Position numbers and translations under genes: made by a program. Below the pieces are notes generated by a model. It did not search any database, had not been told where the DNA came from, and worked only from the letters and a program-made list of their open reading frames with translations. Positions 23,868-32,221 of a stretch of DNA of 45,644 nucleotides are shown here, one piece after another. The number at the start of each line of letters is the position of its first letter. Positions within the stretch are counted from its first letter, which is position 1. The DNA is from Prevotella sp. UBA4339 (GTDB lineage Bacteria; Bacteroidota; Bacteroidia; Bacteroidales; Bacteroidaceae). The stretch is taken from positions 1-45,644 of the forward strand of contig DGTJ01000090.1 in NCBI GenBank assembly GCA_002393725.1, read 5' to 3'.

Positions 23868-25198
23868 TCCGTCACAGAGTTCATCAGGTCGTTGAGCCAT
23901 CGGCTCCATCTCTCGATAATAGCAGGCTTTTGCTTCTTCTCAGGCTCAGTGTCAGGTTCCGGTTCCTGCTTGGATTCATGCTCAGCTCCCGGCTGTATAG
24001 CAGACTCAGACTGCGACTCCGGCTCAGGCTCTGCCGGCGATACTTCGGCAGGCTCTGGCTCTGCTGCTGAATCCACCTCAAAGTCAATCGTCTGCTGGAT
24101 CACCTGTCCCATCGTGGTAGCCTTCTTCACAGGCTTATAGAGCTTGGGGATCAGGTCCTCGTAATAGTCATCCTCATTCTGATGCACGTCTTGCTGCACC
24201 TCTTCTCTCAGACCGTCTTCCATGCCTGTGGCCAGAATCGTCACCTTGGCATCCTCACCCAGTGAGTCGTCTGTAGCCGTGCCCCATATCACGTCGATGT
24301 TGGGGTCCAGCTGGTCGAAGAAGTCGTCTATCTCCTGCAGTTCCCTCACGAAGATAGGATGCTCGTCGCTGGCATATATATTAAATAGGATACGCTTTGC
24401 CTTGTCGATATTGTTGCCGTAGAGCAGCGGAGAGTCGAGAGCATTCATGATGGCCCTCTCCACCCTATGCTCGCCACTGGCACGTCCCATCGCCATGATA
24501 GCCCCGCCTCCGTTTTTCATCGTCGACTCCACATCGCGGAAGTCGCTCTTGATACCTCCATCGCTGGGCAGGGTGATGAGTTCCGAGATACCTTTCACGG
24601 CATCCATCAGGATATTGTCAGCCCTGTAGAAGGCTTCCTTCACAGAAATGTCAGCATCGGCATAGACGTCGCACAGGCGTTCATTGTTTACTATCAGCAG
24701 CGCATCAACATTCTTACGTAGCTCGTCGACTCCCTTAAGTGCTTTGATTATCTTACGCTTCTTCTCAAAATAGAACGGGATGGTGACAACTCCCACCGTG
24801 AGCAGTCCCATGCTCTTGGCCACGCCTGCCACCACTGGAGCAGCTCCGGTGCCGGTACCTCCACCCATGCCTGCCGTTACGAACACCATCTTAGTGCCGT
24901 CGGAGAGCAGCTTGGTGATATCGTCGATGTTGACCTCAGCCTCGGCCTTTCCCTTGTTAGGGTCGCCTCCAGCGCCAAGGCCCTCGCCCAGCTGGATTTT
25001 CACTGGCACTGGCGAACGCGACAATGACTGGCTGTCGGTATTACATACCGCATAGGTCACGCCTTCCACGCCCTCTTTATACATATTCCCGACGGCATTG
25101 CATCCTCCGCCGCCTACGCCTACAACCTTGATGATGCCTTGCATCTGATCGGTCACGTCGCCAAAGAAAGGTATTATGTCTTCCCCCATATCGCTCAT
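23864..25198 (-). CDS. ftsZ: Cell-division GTPase FtsZ (stand-alone copy with an unusual C-terminus)
   Basis: 444 residues. GTPase core: GVGGGGCNAVGNM (about 27-39), tubulin signature GGGTGTG at 112-118, NNERL, and DADISVKEAF of the T7 region. FtsZ polymerises at mid-cell to guide septation. The segment before GLGAG is short (LGEGLGAGGDP) relative to common FtsZ forms. After about residue 370 comes an acidic Glu/Pro linker and then a basic-amphipathic end, IIERWSRWLNDLMNSVTE (427-444), with hydrophobic residues on one helical face; this looks more like the FtsA membrane-targeting helix than the usual FtsZ tail peptide. No ftsQ, ftsA or mur gene is adjacent, and it has its own promoter. Could be the only ftsZ or a second copy. 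Confidence 0.93.
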   Translation of the reverse strand: MSDMGEDIIPFFGDVTDQMQGIIKVVGVGGGGCNAVGNMYKEGVEGVTYAVCNTDSQSLSRSPVPVKIQLGEGLGAGGDPNKGKAEAEVNIDDITKLLSDGTKMVFVTAGMGGGTGTGAAPVVAGVAKSMGLLTVGVVTIPFYFEKKRKIIKALKGVDELRKNVDALLIVNNERLCDVYADADISVKEAFYRADNILMDAVKGISELITLPSDGGIKSDFRDVESTMKNGGGAIMAMGRASGEHRVERAIMNALDSPLLYGNNIDKAKRILFNIYASDEHPIFVRELQEIDDFFDQLDPNIDVIWGTATDDSLGEDAKVTILATGMEDGLREEVQQDVHQNEDDYYEDLIPKLYKPVKKATTMGQVIQQTIDFEVDSAAEPEPAEVSPAEPEPESQSESAIQPGAEHESKQEPEPDTEPEKKQKPAIIERWSRWLNDLMNSVTE

Positions 25199-25217
25199 TG
25201 TTTTTACTATTTGCCTG

Positions 25218-25249
25218 CAAAGTTACTGATGTTTTCCCAATCAGCCAAA
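25218..25249 (-). promoter_or_regulatory. Promoter of ftsZ
   Basis: Minus strand: TTTG (25249-25246), 20-nt spacer, TAACTTTG (25225-25218), an exact consensus. The leader to ATG 25198 is about 15 nt. The -33 element lies only 3 nt after the AlkD-like gene stop. Confidence 0.88.
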
Positions 25250-25252
25250 CGT

Positions 25253-26071
25253 TCACAAGGCTTGCGGATTGTTTTTTCCGCTGATTCTCGGTATGCTCAT
25301 CCATCGGGTGCGCTCAGCCTCCGTCATCTTCTCGATGGCATAGCGGAGCATGGTGCGCGGCATCTCGTGGGCATGACGGTGGAGGAAGTCGCGCAGCAGT
25401 TCGATGCTGCATCGCTTGCCCATCTCGCGGAGCATCCAGCCCGTTGCCTTTTGCATCAGGTCGTGGGGGTGGTGCAGGTGCATCTCTGCATAGCGCAGGC
25501 ACCAGGAGGGGTCGCCCTGCTGCGAGGTCTTCCATGTGCAAACGATGCTCATGCGCTGCCGCCAGAGGTCTGCGGGAACGGGGTGATGGCTTGGAGAGGC
25601 CAACTCATCCAGTACCTGCCGCTTGTAGTCGTCGCTGCCGTCGCCCAGACGGGTAGGCAGAAGCAGCCAGTGGCCCAGAATCTTGGGGGCGGAAAGGTCT
25701 ACCAGGTCCCAGTTGTTGGCCTGTCCGGCATATTGCAGATAGAGCGTCAGTATCTCGTCGCGGTGGCGGATGGCCTCTTCGTCATTTGCCAGTCGCTTCG
25801 TGGCCTGTCTCTCAAACTGTGCCACGAGTATCAGCAGTCCGCAGAGCCTCACCTCGTGCCAATGCGACATCAGCAGCTCCGGCACCTCGCTAAGGGGGAA
25901 GTCCTTGGATGCGAGCCTGACGACCTCACGCGTCTGAGGCACCTTCAGCCCCAGGAATTCGTCGTCCTCGCCATACTCGCCCGGTCCAGTCTTGAAGAAG
26001 CGCATCAGCACTCGTCGCTGCTCATCGTTGCGTAGCATCTCCATATATTTGGTGACTTCCTTCGCTGTCAT
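25253..26071 (-). CDS. DNA alkylation repair protein (AlkD-like)
   Basis: 272 residues, built of HEAT-like helical repeats (PF08713). FLGLKVPQTREVVRLASKDF matches the start of the family's first repeats, NNWDLVDLSAPKILG the Trp-Asp region that in AlkD contacts the damaged base (Asp113-type residue), and PHDLMQKATGWMLREMGKR the conserved C-terminal repeat. AlkD removes bulky or positively charged N-alkylated bases without base flipping. Slightly longer than the ~230-residue prototypes. It is transcribed from 26185-26216 with an unusually long leader of ~110 nt and runs up to the ftsZ promoter, so some co-transcription with ftsZ is possible. Confidence 0.9.
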   Translation of the reverse strand: MTAKEVTKYMEMLRNDEQRRVLMRFFKTGPGEYGEDDEFLGLKVPQTREVVRLASKDFPLSEVPELLMSHWHEVRLCGLLILVAQFERQATKRLANDEEAIRHRDEILTLYLQYAGQANNWDLVDLSAPKILGHWLLLPTRLGDGSDDYKRQVLDELASPSHHPVPADLWRQRMSIVCTWKTSQQGDPSWCLRYAEMHLHHPHDLMQKATGWMLREMGKRCSIELLRDFLHRHAHEMPRTMLRYAIEKMTEAERTRWMSIPRISGKNNPQAL

Positions 26072-26184
26072 TTCCTGTCTGTGAAAAAGAGAAATATACT
26101 ACCGGTAATGCGCGCAATTCTAGATGTTATCCGGCAAAATCCCTCTTGTTAATGTCTGCTCCTACCTTCTTTCATTTCATGTTG

Positions 26185-26216
26185 CAAAGGTACAAAGAAA
26201 TTGAGTAACTACCAAA
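26185..26216 (-). promoter_or_regulatory. Promoter of the AlkD-like gene
   Basis: Minus strand: TTTG (26216-26213), 20-nt spacer, TACCTTTG (26192-26185). Exact consensus; the leader to ATG 26071 is about 110 nt and includes the inverted-repeat arm at 26106-26125. Confidence 0.82.
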
Positions 26217-26446
26217 TTTTTCTCGAAAAAAAATACAAAAAAACACTTCGTGAAAAATCACCAGTCTTTGTTGCAAAATATTAGCTCTTGTCTCCAGTTA
26301 TCATCGCCTTCTGCAACGACAGCCGTCTGCACTCCAGCATCGGTATGAAGCCCCCTCTGAGGTACATGGCGAGGAAGGGCAGCAACGCATCTTAGGAAAG
26401 GAGTCTACCTTATACAGGTAAAGACAAGTTGCTGCACATGCTGAGT

Positions 26447-26603
26447 GTTGCAGCGTTGCAGTGTTGCAGTTAAAAAACAGATGATACTAAAAAACAAGCA
26501 ATAACACTATATTTTTATATATATTTATATATATATAAATATAGTACTATTTCTTGGGTATGGAGATACCCTTTCGAGAACTGCAACACTGCAACGCTGC
26601 AAC
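26447..26603. repeat. 157-bp palindrome with 25-bp perfect arms
   Basis: Arms 26447-26471 and 26579-26603 are perfectly complementary; each is three copies of an 8-mer GTTGCAGY. A second inverted pair (26506-26514 with 26537-26545, ACTATATTT) shares the same centre near 26525, and the segments between are partly complementary, so the whole folds as one long hairpin with a TA-rich tip. The 16-mer GAACTGCAACACTGCA (26578-26593) is also present at 721-736, in the repeat-rich region at the window start, so this may be a dispersed element. Confidence 0.75.
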
Positions 26604-26762
26604 GCTGCGCGGGATATTTAGAAGAAATTGTAAAAAAGTTGCAAAACATTCGTGAACCGCAATGAAATGTTGTTACCTTTGCAGTGTCAAATGAAAGGAG
26701 GAGCAAGACGGTCGTTAATAGAAAAAAATTGCGAGCATTAAATCTAGAAATTGCGCGCATTA

Positions 26763-26980
26763 ATGGTAGCAAGATTTTCCCTTAACACCCCGCCAGAAGC
26801 CTGTTTCTGAGACGTAGAGAGAATTAGCTAAATTATTTAACAATGCAAAAGCGAAATTAGACTATGGCAATTTAATACAAGTTCCGCATGTGGGAGGAGA
26901 CAAGGAGTAAGCGAGTTTGCGAAAGTTGAATACCCTTAGGAACAGGGCCGACCCGTTATGTGCAGATTTCTACACAAAAG
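26763..26980. other. Non-coding stretch before the patatin gene
   Basis: AT-rich sequence between the repeats and the promoter at 26981. One short frame without a start (from about 26820 to a TAA near 26911, with LAKLFNNAKAKLDYGNL) has protein-like composition and might be a decayed gene. No RNA gene or terminator is recognisable. Together with 26072-26762 it makes a 980-bp gap without an intact gene. Confidence 0.4.
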
Positions 26981-27012
26981 TTTGGCAGTTTGGAAATAAT
27001 CAATTACCTTTG
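26981..27012 (+). promoter_or_regulatory. Promoter of the patatin-like phospholipase gene
   Basis: TTTG (26981-26984), 20-nt spacer, TACCTTTG (27005-27012). Exact consensus; leader of about 35 nt to ATG 27051. Confidence 0.85.
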
Positions 27013-27050
27013 CAAACGAATAGGTTACAAACATCAGAAAAAGTCGGGTT

Positions 27051-27911
27051 ATGGTACAAGACGTAGCATTAGTGTTGTCGAGCGGCGGAGCACGCGGGCT
27101 GGCGCATATCGGGGCCATCGAGGAGCTTGAGGCAAACGGATATCGCATCACGTCGATAGCCGGATGCTCCATGGGTGCCCTTATCGGTGGCGTCTATGCA
27201 GCAGGTAAGCTGGAAGAGTTTCGGGAGTGGATGAAAACTGTTGACAGAAAGAAGATGATCGAGCTGACGGACTTCTCGCTCAGCCTCAATCATCTCGTCA
27301 AGGGCACTCGCATCATCGAGGCTATCATGGAGTTCGTGCCCGACATCCCCATTGAAGACCTGCCCATGCCCTACTGCGCTGTGGCTACCGACTGGGTGTC
27401 GGGACGTGAGGTGGTGTTCCGCGAGGGAAGCCTCTTCGAAGCCATCAGGGCATCGATATCGTTGCCGTCGTTCTATGAGCCGGTGCAGAAAGACGGTATG
27501 ATACTCATCGACGGCGGCGTGACAAACCCCATACCGCTGAACCGTGTGGCCCGACATGAGGGAGACATCCTCGTAGGCATCGACGTGAGCGGGCACGACT
27601 ATGAGAAACAGTGGAGGCGGCAGCACGAGCTGGCAGAGAAGCGCAAGCACAGCACCTCGCTGTCGCAGCAGATACTGAACAGGCTGATACCCGACAACAT
27701 CGACTTCAACTACTATACGGTGCTCTCACGAGTCAGTTCGCTGATGATACGCCAGAACTCCATACTCATGACCCAGCTGATGAAGCCCGACATGCTCGTG
27801 GACATACAGATGAGCCGCTACGGAGGATTCGACTACGACAAGTCGGAGAAACTCATCGCCATCGGGCGCCAGAAGACACTGCAAGCCATTAAGGCGCAGG
27901 TTATTAAATAA
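27051..27911 (+). CDS. Patatin-like phospholipase (RssA-type)
   Basis: 286 residues, no signal peptide (cytoplasmic). Oxyanion motif GGARG at 12-16, catalytic Ser40 in GCSMG (GxSxG), catalytic Asp154 in LIDGGVTNPIP. Ser-Asp dyad hydrolases of this family (PF01734) cleave acyl esters of phospholipids or other lipids; RssA-like members are short, single-domain proteins, as here. Own promoter. 62 nt before the phosphatase start, which has a separate promoter. Confidence 0.92.
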   Translation: MVQDVALVLSSGGARGLAHIGAIEELEANGYRITSIAGCSMGALIGGVYAAGKLEEFREWMKTVDRKKMIELTDFSLSLNHLVKGTRIIEAIMEFVPDIPIEDLPMPYCAVATDWVSGREVVFREGSLFEAIRASISLPSFYEPVQKDGMILIDGGVTNPIPLNRVARHEGDILVGIDVSGHDYEKQWRRQHELAEKRKHSTSLSQQILNRLIPDNIDFNYYTVLSRVSSLMIRQNSILMTQLMKPDMLVDIQMSRYGGFDYDKSEKLIAIGRQKTLQAIKAQVIK

Positions 27912-27933
27912 AACAAAACTAAGTCTGAAAAGA

Positions 27934-27965
27934 TTTGGTGGTATCGAAAAAAAGTAGTACCTTTG
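27934..27965 (+). promoter_or_regulatory. Promoter of the PafA-like phosphatase gene
   Basis: TTTG (27934-27937), 20-nt spacer, TACCTTTG (27958-27965), exact consensus. It decides the start: an in-frame ATG at 27935 overlaps the -33 element, whereas ATG 27974 is 8 nt past the -7 element and starts a clean signal peptide. Confidence 0.88.
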
Positions 27966-27973
27966 CAGCCAAT

Positions 27974-29488
27974 ATGAGAAAAGTTGTACTACTAACAGCA
28001 TTTTTGCTGAGCTATACAGCTCATTTGCTGGCACATACGGATTTCAACGAGCGTCCGAAGCTCGTGGTGGGAATTGTGGTAGACCAGATGCGCTGGGACT
28101 ATCTCTCCCGTTATTATGACAAATTCGAGGAAGACGGATTACGTCGTCTGCTCGATGACGGCTACTCTTGCGACAACTGCCTGATAAACTATCTGCCGAC
28201 GGTCACTGCCATCGGGCACACTTCGGTCTACACGGGAGCCACTCCTGCCTTTCACGGCATCTGCGGCAACGACTTCCAGATAGACGGCAAGCCTGTATAC
28301 TGCTGCGGCGACGAGACGGTAGACCCCGTGGGCAGCGACAACCGCAAGAAGGGCTGCATGTCGCCAAGGAACATGCTGGCAACGACCATAGGCGACCAGA
28401 TAAGGCTGCATACCGACTTCAAGTCGAAGGTGATAGGCGTGTCGTATAAGGACCGTGCAGCCATCCTCCCTGCCGGACACAGTGCCAACGGAGCCTACTG
28501 GCTGGACACCAAGAACGGCCAGTTTATCACAAGTACGTACTACATGACGGAGCTGCCAGACTGGGCGAAGGCCTACAACAAGGAGCTCAGGAATAACAAG
28601 GAGCTGCAGAAGGTGGGAAAGGATGTCGGACTGTATCCCCTGTGTGGTCATATCACTACTGATATGGCCATTGCTGCGCTTAAGGGCGAGAGACTCGGCA
28701 AGGGCGAGGCTACGGATATGCTCTGCGTGAGCTACTCCCAGACTGACGTGATAGGCCACGAGTGGGGCACGAGGGGTGAGCGTACCGACGAGGCTTACCT
28801 GCAGCTCGACAAGGACATCGCCCGACTGCTGAAGGCTCTCGACGGGCAAGTGGGGGAGGGCAACTACCTGCTGTTTCTCACTGCCGACCACGGGGCAGCA
28901 CATAACTTCAAGTTCATGCAGGACCACAAGATTGCCGCTGGAGCCTGGAAATGGGCTGACGAGCTGACTCCAATGCTGGCGCAGGTGCTCAAGGAGAAAC
29001 TTGGCACTGACATGAAGGTGATATCAGGCCTGATGGCCTATCGTATATACCTTGACAGGAAATATATCGCTGAGCAGGGCCTCGACGAGGCGAAAGTGCG
29101 CAAGACCATCGTCGACTTCCTGAGAACAGCTCCCCACGTGCAGTTCGCGGCTGACTTCGAGCAGATACAGTATGCCCCCGTTCCCGACCTGATACGCCAG
29201 CGTGCGCTGATGGGCTATCACCCGCGCCGCTCGGGCGACATCATCGTCGTGCCAGAGCCGGGATGGTACGAGTTTGGCAAGTGGTCGTCGCCCGTGGGCA
29301 CTACACATGGAGAGTGGAACCCCTACGACGCACATATCCCCCTGCTGTTCTACGGATGGAAGGTGGAGCACGGAAGCACGTCGCGCGAGGTGCATATCAC
29401 GGATATAGCCCCCACGATAACGCAGATGCTGCATGTACAGCAGCCTGACGCCTGTGTCGGTGAGGCAATTACAGAAGTGGTGAAATAG
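27974..29488 (+). CDS. PafA-like alkaline phosphatase (nucleotide-pyrophosphatase/phosphodiesterase fold)
   Basis: 504 residues. Signal peptide (MRKVVLLTAFLLSYTAHLLA) leads to the periplasm. Metal and catalytic residues: Asp37 in VVDQMRWDY, nucleophile Thr76 in PTVTAIGHTS, DVIGHEWG, and TADHGAAHN; the far C-terminal HITDIAPTITQML supplies the last ligand region. Members with Thr as nucleophile and two zinc ions hydrolyse phosphate monoesters and are phosphate-insensitive in the PafA group. It supplies phosphate from organic esters. Near-leaderless transcript. 35 nt upstream of nuoA. Confidence 0.9.
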   Translation: MRKVVLLTAFLLSYTAHLLAHTDFNERPKLVVGIVVDQMRWDYLSRYYDKFEEDGLRRLLDDGYSCDNCLINYLPTVTAIGHTSVYTGATPAFHGICGNDFQIDGKPVYCCGDETVDPVGSDNRKKGCMSPRNMLATTIGDQIRLHTDFKSKVIGVSYKDRAAILPAGHSANGAYWLDTKNGQFITSTYYMTELPDWAKAYNKELRNNKELQKVGKDVGLYPLCGHITTDMAIAALKGERLGKGEATDMLCVSYSQTDVIGHEWGTRGERTDEAYLQLDKDIARLLKALDGQVGEGNYLLFLTADHGAAHNFKFMQDHKIAAGAWKWADELTPMLAQVLKEKLGTDMKVISGLMAYRIYLDRKYIAEQGLDEAKVRKTIVDFLRTAPHVQFAADFEQIQYAPVPDLIRQRALMGYHPRRSGDIIVVPEPGWYEFGKWSSPVGTTHGEWNPYDAHIPLLFYGWKVEHGSTSREVHITDIAPTITQMLHVQQPDACVGEAITEVVK

Positions 29489-29523
29489 AGAAAACAATAT
29501 TGTTATAACATTTTATTAATTTT

Positions 29524-29874
29524 ATGAACTTTACTTTGTTAATTACCGTCTTGTTGACGGCTATTACATTGGTGGTAGCGGCTTACGTCATAGCCAAGCT
29601 GATAGGACCGAGGTCCTACGCTAAGGTGAAGGGTGAGCCGTATGAGAGTGGTATACCCACACGAGGCAGTTCTTGGCTGCCTATCTCTGTGGGATTCTAT
29701 CTCTTTGCCATCTTGTTCCTCATGTTTGATGTGGAAACGGTGTTTCTGTATCCATGGGCAGTGGTAGTGAAGGAGTACGGGGCGATGGCACTGCTGTCAA
29801 TCGGCTTCTTCCTTGTAGTTCTGGTATTAGGCTTGGCTTATGCCTGGCGGAAAGGAGACTTGGAATGGAAGTAA
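29524..29874 (+). CDS. nuoA: NADH-quinone oxidoreductase subunit A
   Basis: 116 residues with three membrane helices (about 4-25, 58-80, 88-110). The characteristic loop carries GPRSYAKVKGEPYESG after helix 1, then FDVETVFLYPWA in helix 2. It belongs to the membrane arm near the quinone site of complex I. No consensus promoter is visible in the 35-nt gap to the phosphatase gene, so the operon may be read from upstream or from an atypical promoter. It overlaps nuoB by 10 nt. Confidence 0.95.
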   Translation: MNFTLLITVLLTAITLVVAAYVIAKLIGPRSYAKVKGEPYESGIPTRGSSWLPISVGFYLFAILFLMFDVETVFLYPWAVVVKEYGAMALLSIGFFLVVLVLGLAYAWRKGDLEWK

Positions 29875-30599
29875 GAAAGCCTCACATCAAGAGTATTCCC
29901 TACGAGGAGTGGAAAGACAACTCCTCGCTGGAGAAGATCGTTGACGAGCTCCATGAAGGTGGTGTCAACGTTGTGACTGGTTCGCTGGACCAGCTGATCA
30001 ACTGGGGTCGCTCAAACTCCCTCTGGTCGCTCACTTTCGCTACGTCATGCTGTGGTATCGAGTTCATGGCATGTGGCTGCTCGCGTTATGACTTTGCACG
30101 CTTCGGCTTCGAGGTTACGCGTAACTCTCCACGTCAGGCCGACCTGATCATGTGTGCCGGTACCATCACCCACAAGATGGCTCCAGCACTGAAGCGTCTG
30201 TACGACGAGATGGCAGAGCCTAAGTACGTGATAGCAGTAGGCGGATGCGCCATCAGCGGCGGTCCGTTCAAGTCGAGCTATCATGTGGTGAAGGGTATCG
30301 AGGAGATCGTGCCCGTCGACGTGTTCATCCCAGGCTGTCCTCCACGCCCGGAGGCTATCATGTACGGCATGATGCAGCTGCAGCGTAAGGTGAAGATTGA
30401 GAAATTCTTCGGTGGAGCCAACCACAAGCAGACAGCCGAGGAGGCTGCTCTCGGAGTATCCAATGAGGAACTGACATTCCGCTCAAAGCTTGGCGACCAT
30501 CGTCGTGAACCGATGGTGATCACTGACGTGCCAAAGGAATTCGTAGAAGAAATGAAAGCTGCTCAGGCAGAGGTTAAAGCAGAGGAGGAGAAGGCATGA
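29865..30599 (+). CDS. nuoB: NADH-quinone oxidoreductase subunit B
   Basis: 244 residues. It carries the last Fe-S cluster (N2) ligands: FATSCCGIEFMACG, then AVGGCAISGG and IPGCPPRPEA. The longer frame upstream is rejected because ATG 29865 has a good Shine-Dalgarno sequence (AGGAG, 29853-29857, 7 nt spacing) and because NuoB normally begins close to this point. The C-terminus is extended by about 60 residues of charged sequence (Glu/Ala-rich) beyond the core. Overlaps nuoA (10 nt) and nuoCD (ATGA). Confidence 0.95.
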   Translation: MEVRKPHIKSIPYEEWKDNSSLEKIVDELHEGGVNVVTGSLDQLINWGRSNSLWSLTFATSCCGIEFMACGCSRYDFARFGFEVTRNSPRQADLIMCAGTITHKMAPALKRLYDEMAEPKYVIAVGGCAISGGPFKSSYHVVKGIEEIVPVDVFIPGCPPRPEAIMYGMMQLQRKVKIEKFFGGANHKQTAEEAALGVSNEELTFRSKLGDHRREPMVITDVPKEFVEEMKAAQAEVKAEEEKA

Positions 30600-32209
30600 A
30601 GTTAGATTTCCTATCATTTGATTTTGACAAGTTCGCACAGGAGATGCAGAACTTGAAGGACAAGAAGGGCTTCGACTATCTTGTAACCATCGTCGGTGAG
30701 GACTTCGGGGCAGAAGAGGGACTGGGATGTATCTACATCCTGGAGAATACCAATACCCATGAGCGCTGTTCGGTGAAGATGATTGCCAAGACGCAGGTAT
30801 GCGGTGACGGCATGTCGTCGAACGGAACGGGTGATACCGACGGCAAGACATTGGCTTATATCCCTACTGTCAGCAACATCTGGCGCGTGGCCGAACTGCT
30901 GGAGCGTGAGGTCTACGACTTCTACGGCATCGTATTCCTGGGCCATCACGATATGCGACGCCTGTTCCTGCGCAACGACTTCAAGGGATATCCTTTCCGC
31001 AAGGACTGGACGTTTAATGACGAGTACACACTTGACGATGACCAAGAGCCGGAATACGGGCTGGAGTACTATCTTGACAGCGACGGTAACCTCCAGTCGA
31101 AGCAGAACCGCCTCTTCGGTGACGACGACTACGTGATAAATATCGGTCCGCAGCACCCTGCCACTCACGGAGTGCTCCGCCTGCAGACAGTGCTGAACGG
31201 TGAGACCGTGAAGCGCATCTATCCGCACCTCGGATATATCCATCGCGCCATCGAGAAGATGTGGGAAGGCATGACCTATCCGCAGACACTGGCTCTGACC
31301 GACCGTCTGAACTATCTTGGAGCAATGCAGCACCGTCATGCCCTGGTGGGTGTGATCGAGGAAGGCATGGGCGTGGAGCTGACAGACCGCATCAAGTACA
31401 TCCGCACTATCATGGATGAGCTTCAGCGTCTCGACTCCCACCTGCTATATACTTCTTGCTGCGCTCAGGACCTGGGTGCGCTGACAGCATTCCTCTACGG
31501 TATGCGCGACCGCGAGCATGTGCTCAACTGTATGGAGGAAACCACTGGCGGACGCTTGATACAGAACTATTATAGAATAGGTGGCCTGCAGGACGATATC
31601 GATCCTAACTTCGTGAAGAATGTGAAGGAGCTGGTGAAATACCTCCGTCCTACCATTCAGGAGTATATGGATGTGTTCGGTGACAATGTCATCACCCACA
31701 ACCGCTTTGAGAATTGCGGTCCGATGTCGCTCGAGGATTGTATCAACTACGCTGTTACCGGTCCTGCCGGACGCGCTTCCGGATGGAAGAACGACGTGCG
31801 CAAGAATCATCCTTACGATATGTACGACAAGGTGCAGTGGGAGCAGTGTACTCTCGACACATGTGACTCTATGGGACGCTATCTCGTTCACATCAACGAG
31901 ATGTACCAGAGCCTGAACATCATCGAGCAGCTCATCGACAACATTCCTGAGGGTGACTTCTACGTTAAGCAGAAGCCTATCATCAAGGTGCCCGAGGGAC
32001 AGTGGTACTACTCTGTCGAGGGCGTGGCTGGTGAGTTTGGCGTTTATCTCGACTCTCGTGGCGACAAGAGCCCATACCGCATGAAGATGCGCCCGATGGG
32101 TCTCTCGCTGGTAGGTGCCTTCGACCCGATGCTGCGTGGTCAGAAGATTGCCGACCTGATTGCTACATGTGCTGCTATTGACGTTGTAATACCTGATATT
32201 GACAGATAA
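30596..32209 (+). CDS. nuoCD: Fused NADH-quinone oxidoreductase subunit C/D
   Basis: 537 residues. NuoC-like domain (about 1-170; EREVYDFYGIVFLGHHDMRRLFLRNDFKGYPFRKDW) joined to NuoD (from YVINIGPQHPATHGVLRL to the C-terminus, about 175-537). NuoD holds the quinone-binding cavity of complex I with NuoB. The C/D fusion is known in several bacterial groups. Followed by a 101-nt gap containing a repeat. Confidence 0.95.
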   Translation: MKLDFLSFDFDKFAQEMQNLKDKKGFDYLVTIVGEDFGAEEGLGCIYILENTNTHERCSVKMIAKTQVCGDGMSSNGTGDTDGKTLAYIPTVSNIWRVAELLEREVYDFYGIVFLGHHDMRRLFLRNDFKGYPFRKDWTFNDEYTLDDDQEPEYGLEYYLDSDGNLQSKQNRLFGDDDYVINIGPQHPATHGVLRLQTVLNGETVKRIYPHLGYIHRAIEKMWEGMTYPQTLALTDRLNYLGAMQHRHALVGVIEEGMGVELTDRIKYIRTIMDELQRLDSHLLYTSCCAQDLGALTAFLYGMRDREHVLNCMEETTGGRLIQNYYRIGGLQDDIDPNFVKNVKELVKYLRPTIQEYMDVFGDNVITHNRFENCGPMSLEDCINYAVTGPAGRASGWKNDVRKNHPYDMYDKVQWEQCTLDTCDSMGRYLVHINEMYQSLNIIEQLIDNIPEGDFYVKQKPIIKVPEGQWYYSVEGVAGEFGVYLDSRGDKSPYRMKMRPMGLSLVGAFDPMLRGQKIADLIATCAAIDVVIPDIDR

Positions 32210-32221
32210 GGAATGAACTAC

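Larger units (their letters stand above)
26106..26762. repeat. Inverted repeat pair bracketing a non-coding segment
   Basis: TAATGCGCGCAATTCTAGAT at 26106-26125 is the reverse complement of 26742-26762 except for one extra A. A third, direct copy of part of it, TTGCGAGCATTAA, is at 26729-26741, just before the right arm. The 617 bp between the arms hold no convincing gene. One minus-strand frame (26281-26391, 36 codons ending in TAA, with PFLAMYLRGGFIPMLECRR) has protein-like composition and may be a gene remnant. A promoter-like TACCTTTG at 26674-26681 precedes only a 16-codon frame. The arrangement could be the ends of a decayed mobile element, but no transposase or target duplication is seen. 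Confidence 0.5.

Noticed and set aside
23868..23909. Extended start of the gene after ftsZ
   Set aside because: The extension lies wholly within the ftsZ 3' end; the ATGA overlap at 23867 is the natural start.
26674..26741. Promoter-like TACCTTTG followed by a 16-codon frame
   Set aside because: No -33 element at 20 nt, no peptide features and no terminator; kept only as a note in the gap.
27935..27973. Upstream ATG of the phosphatase frame
   Set aside because: It lies within the -33 element of the gene's own promoter and would put charged residues before the signal peptide.
29754..29864. Longer nuoB start 111 nt upstream
   Set aside because: It overlaps nuoA in another frame without family similarity; ATG 29865 has an AGGAG site at proper distance.
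30614..31441. 275-residue minus-strand frame in nuoCD
   Set aside because: Antisense shadow of a conserved gene; no family features.
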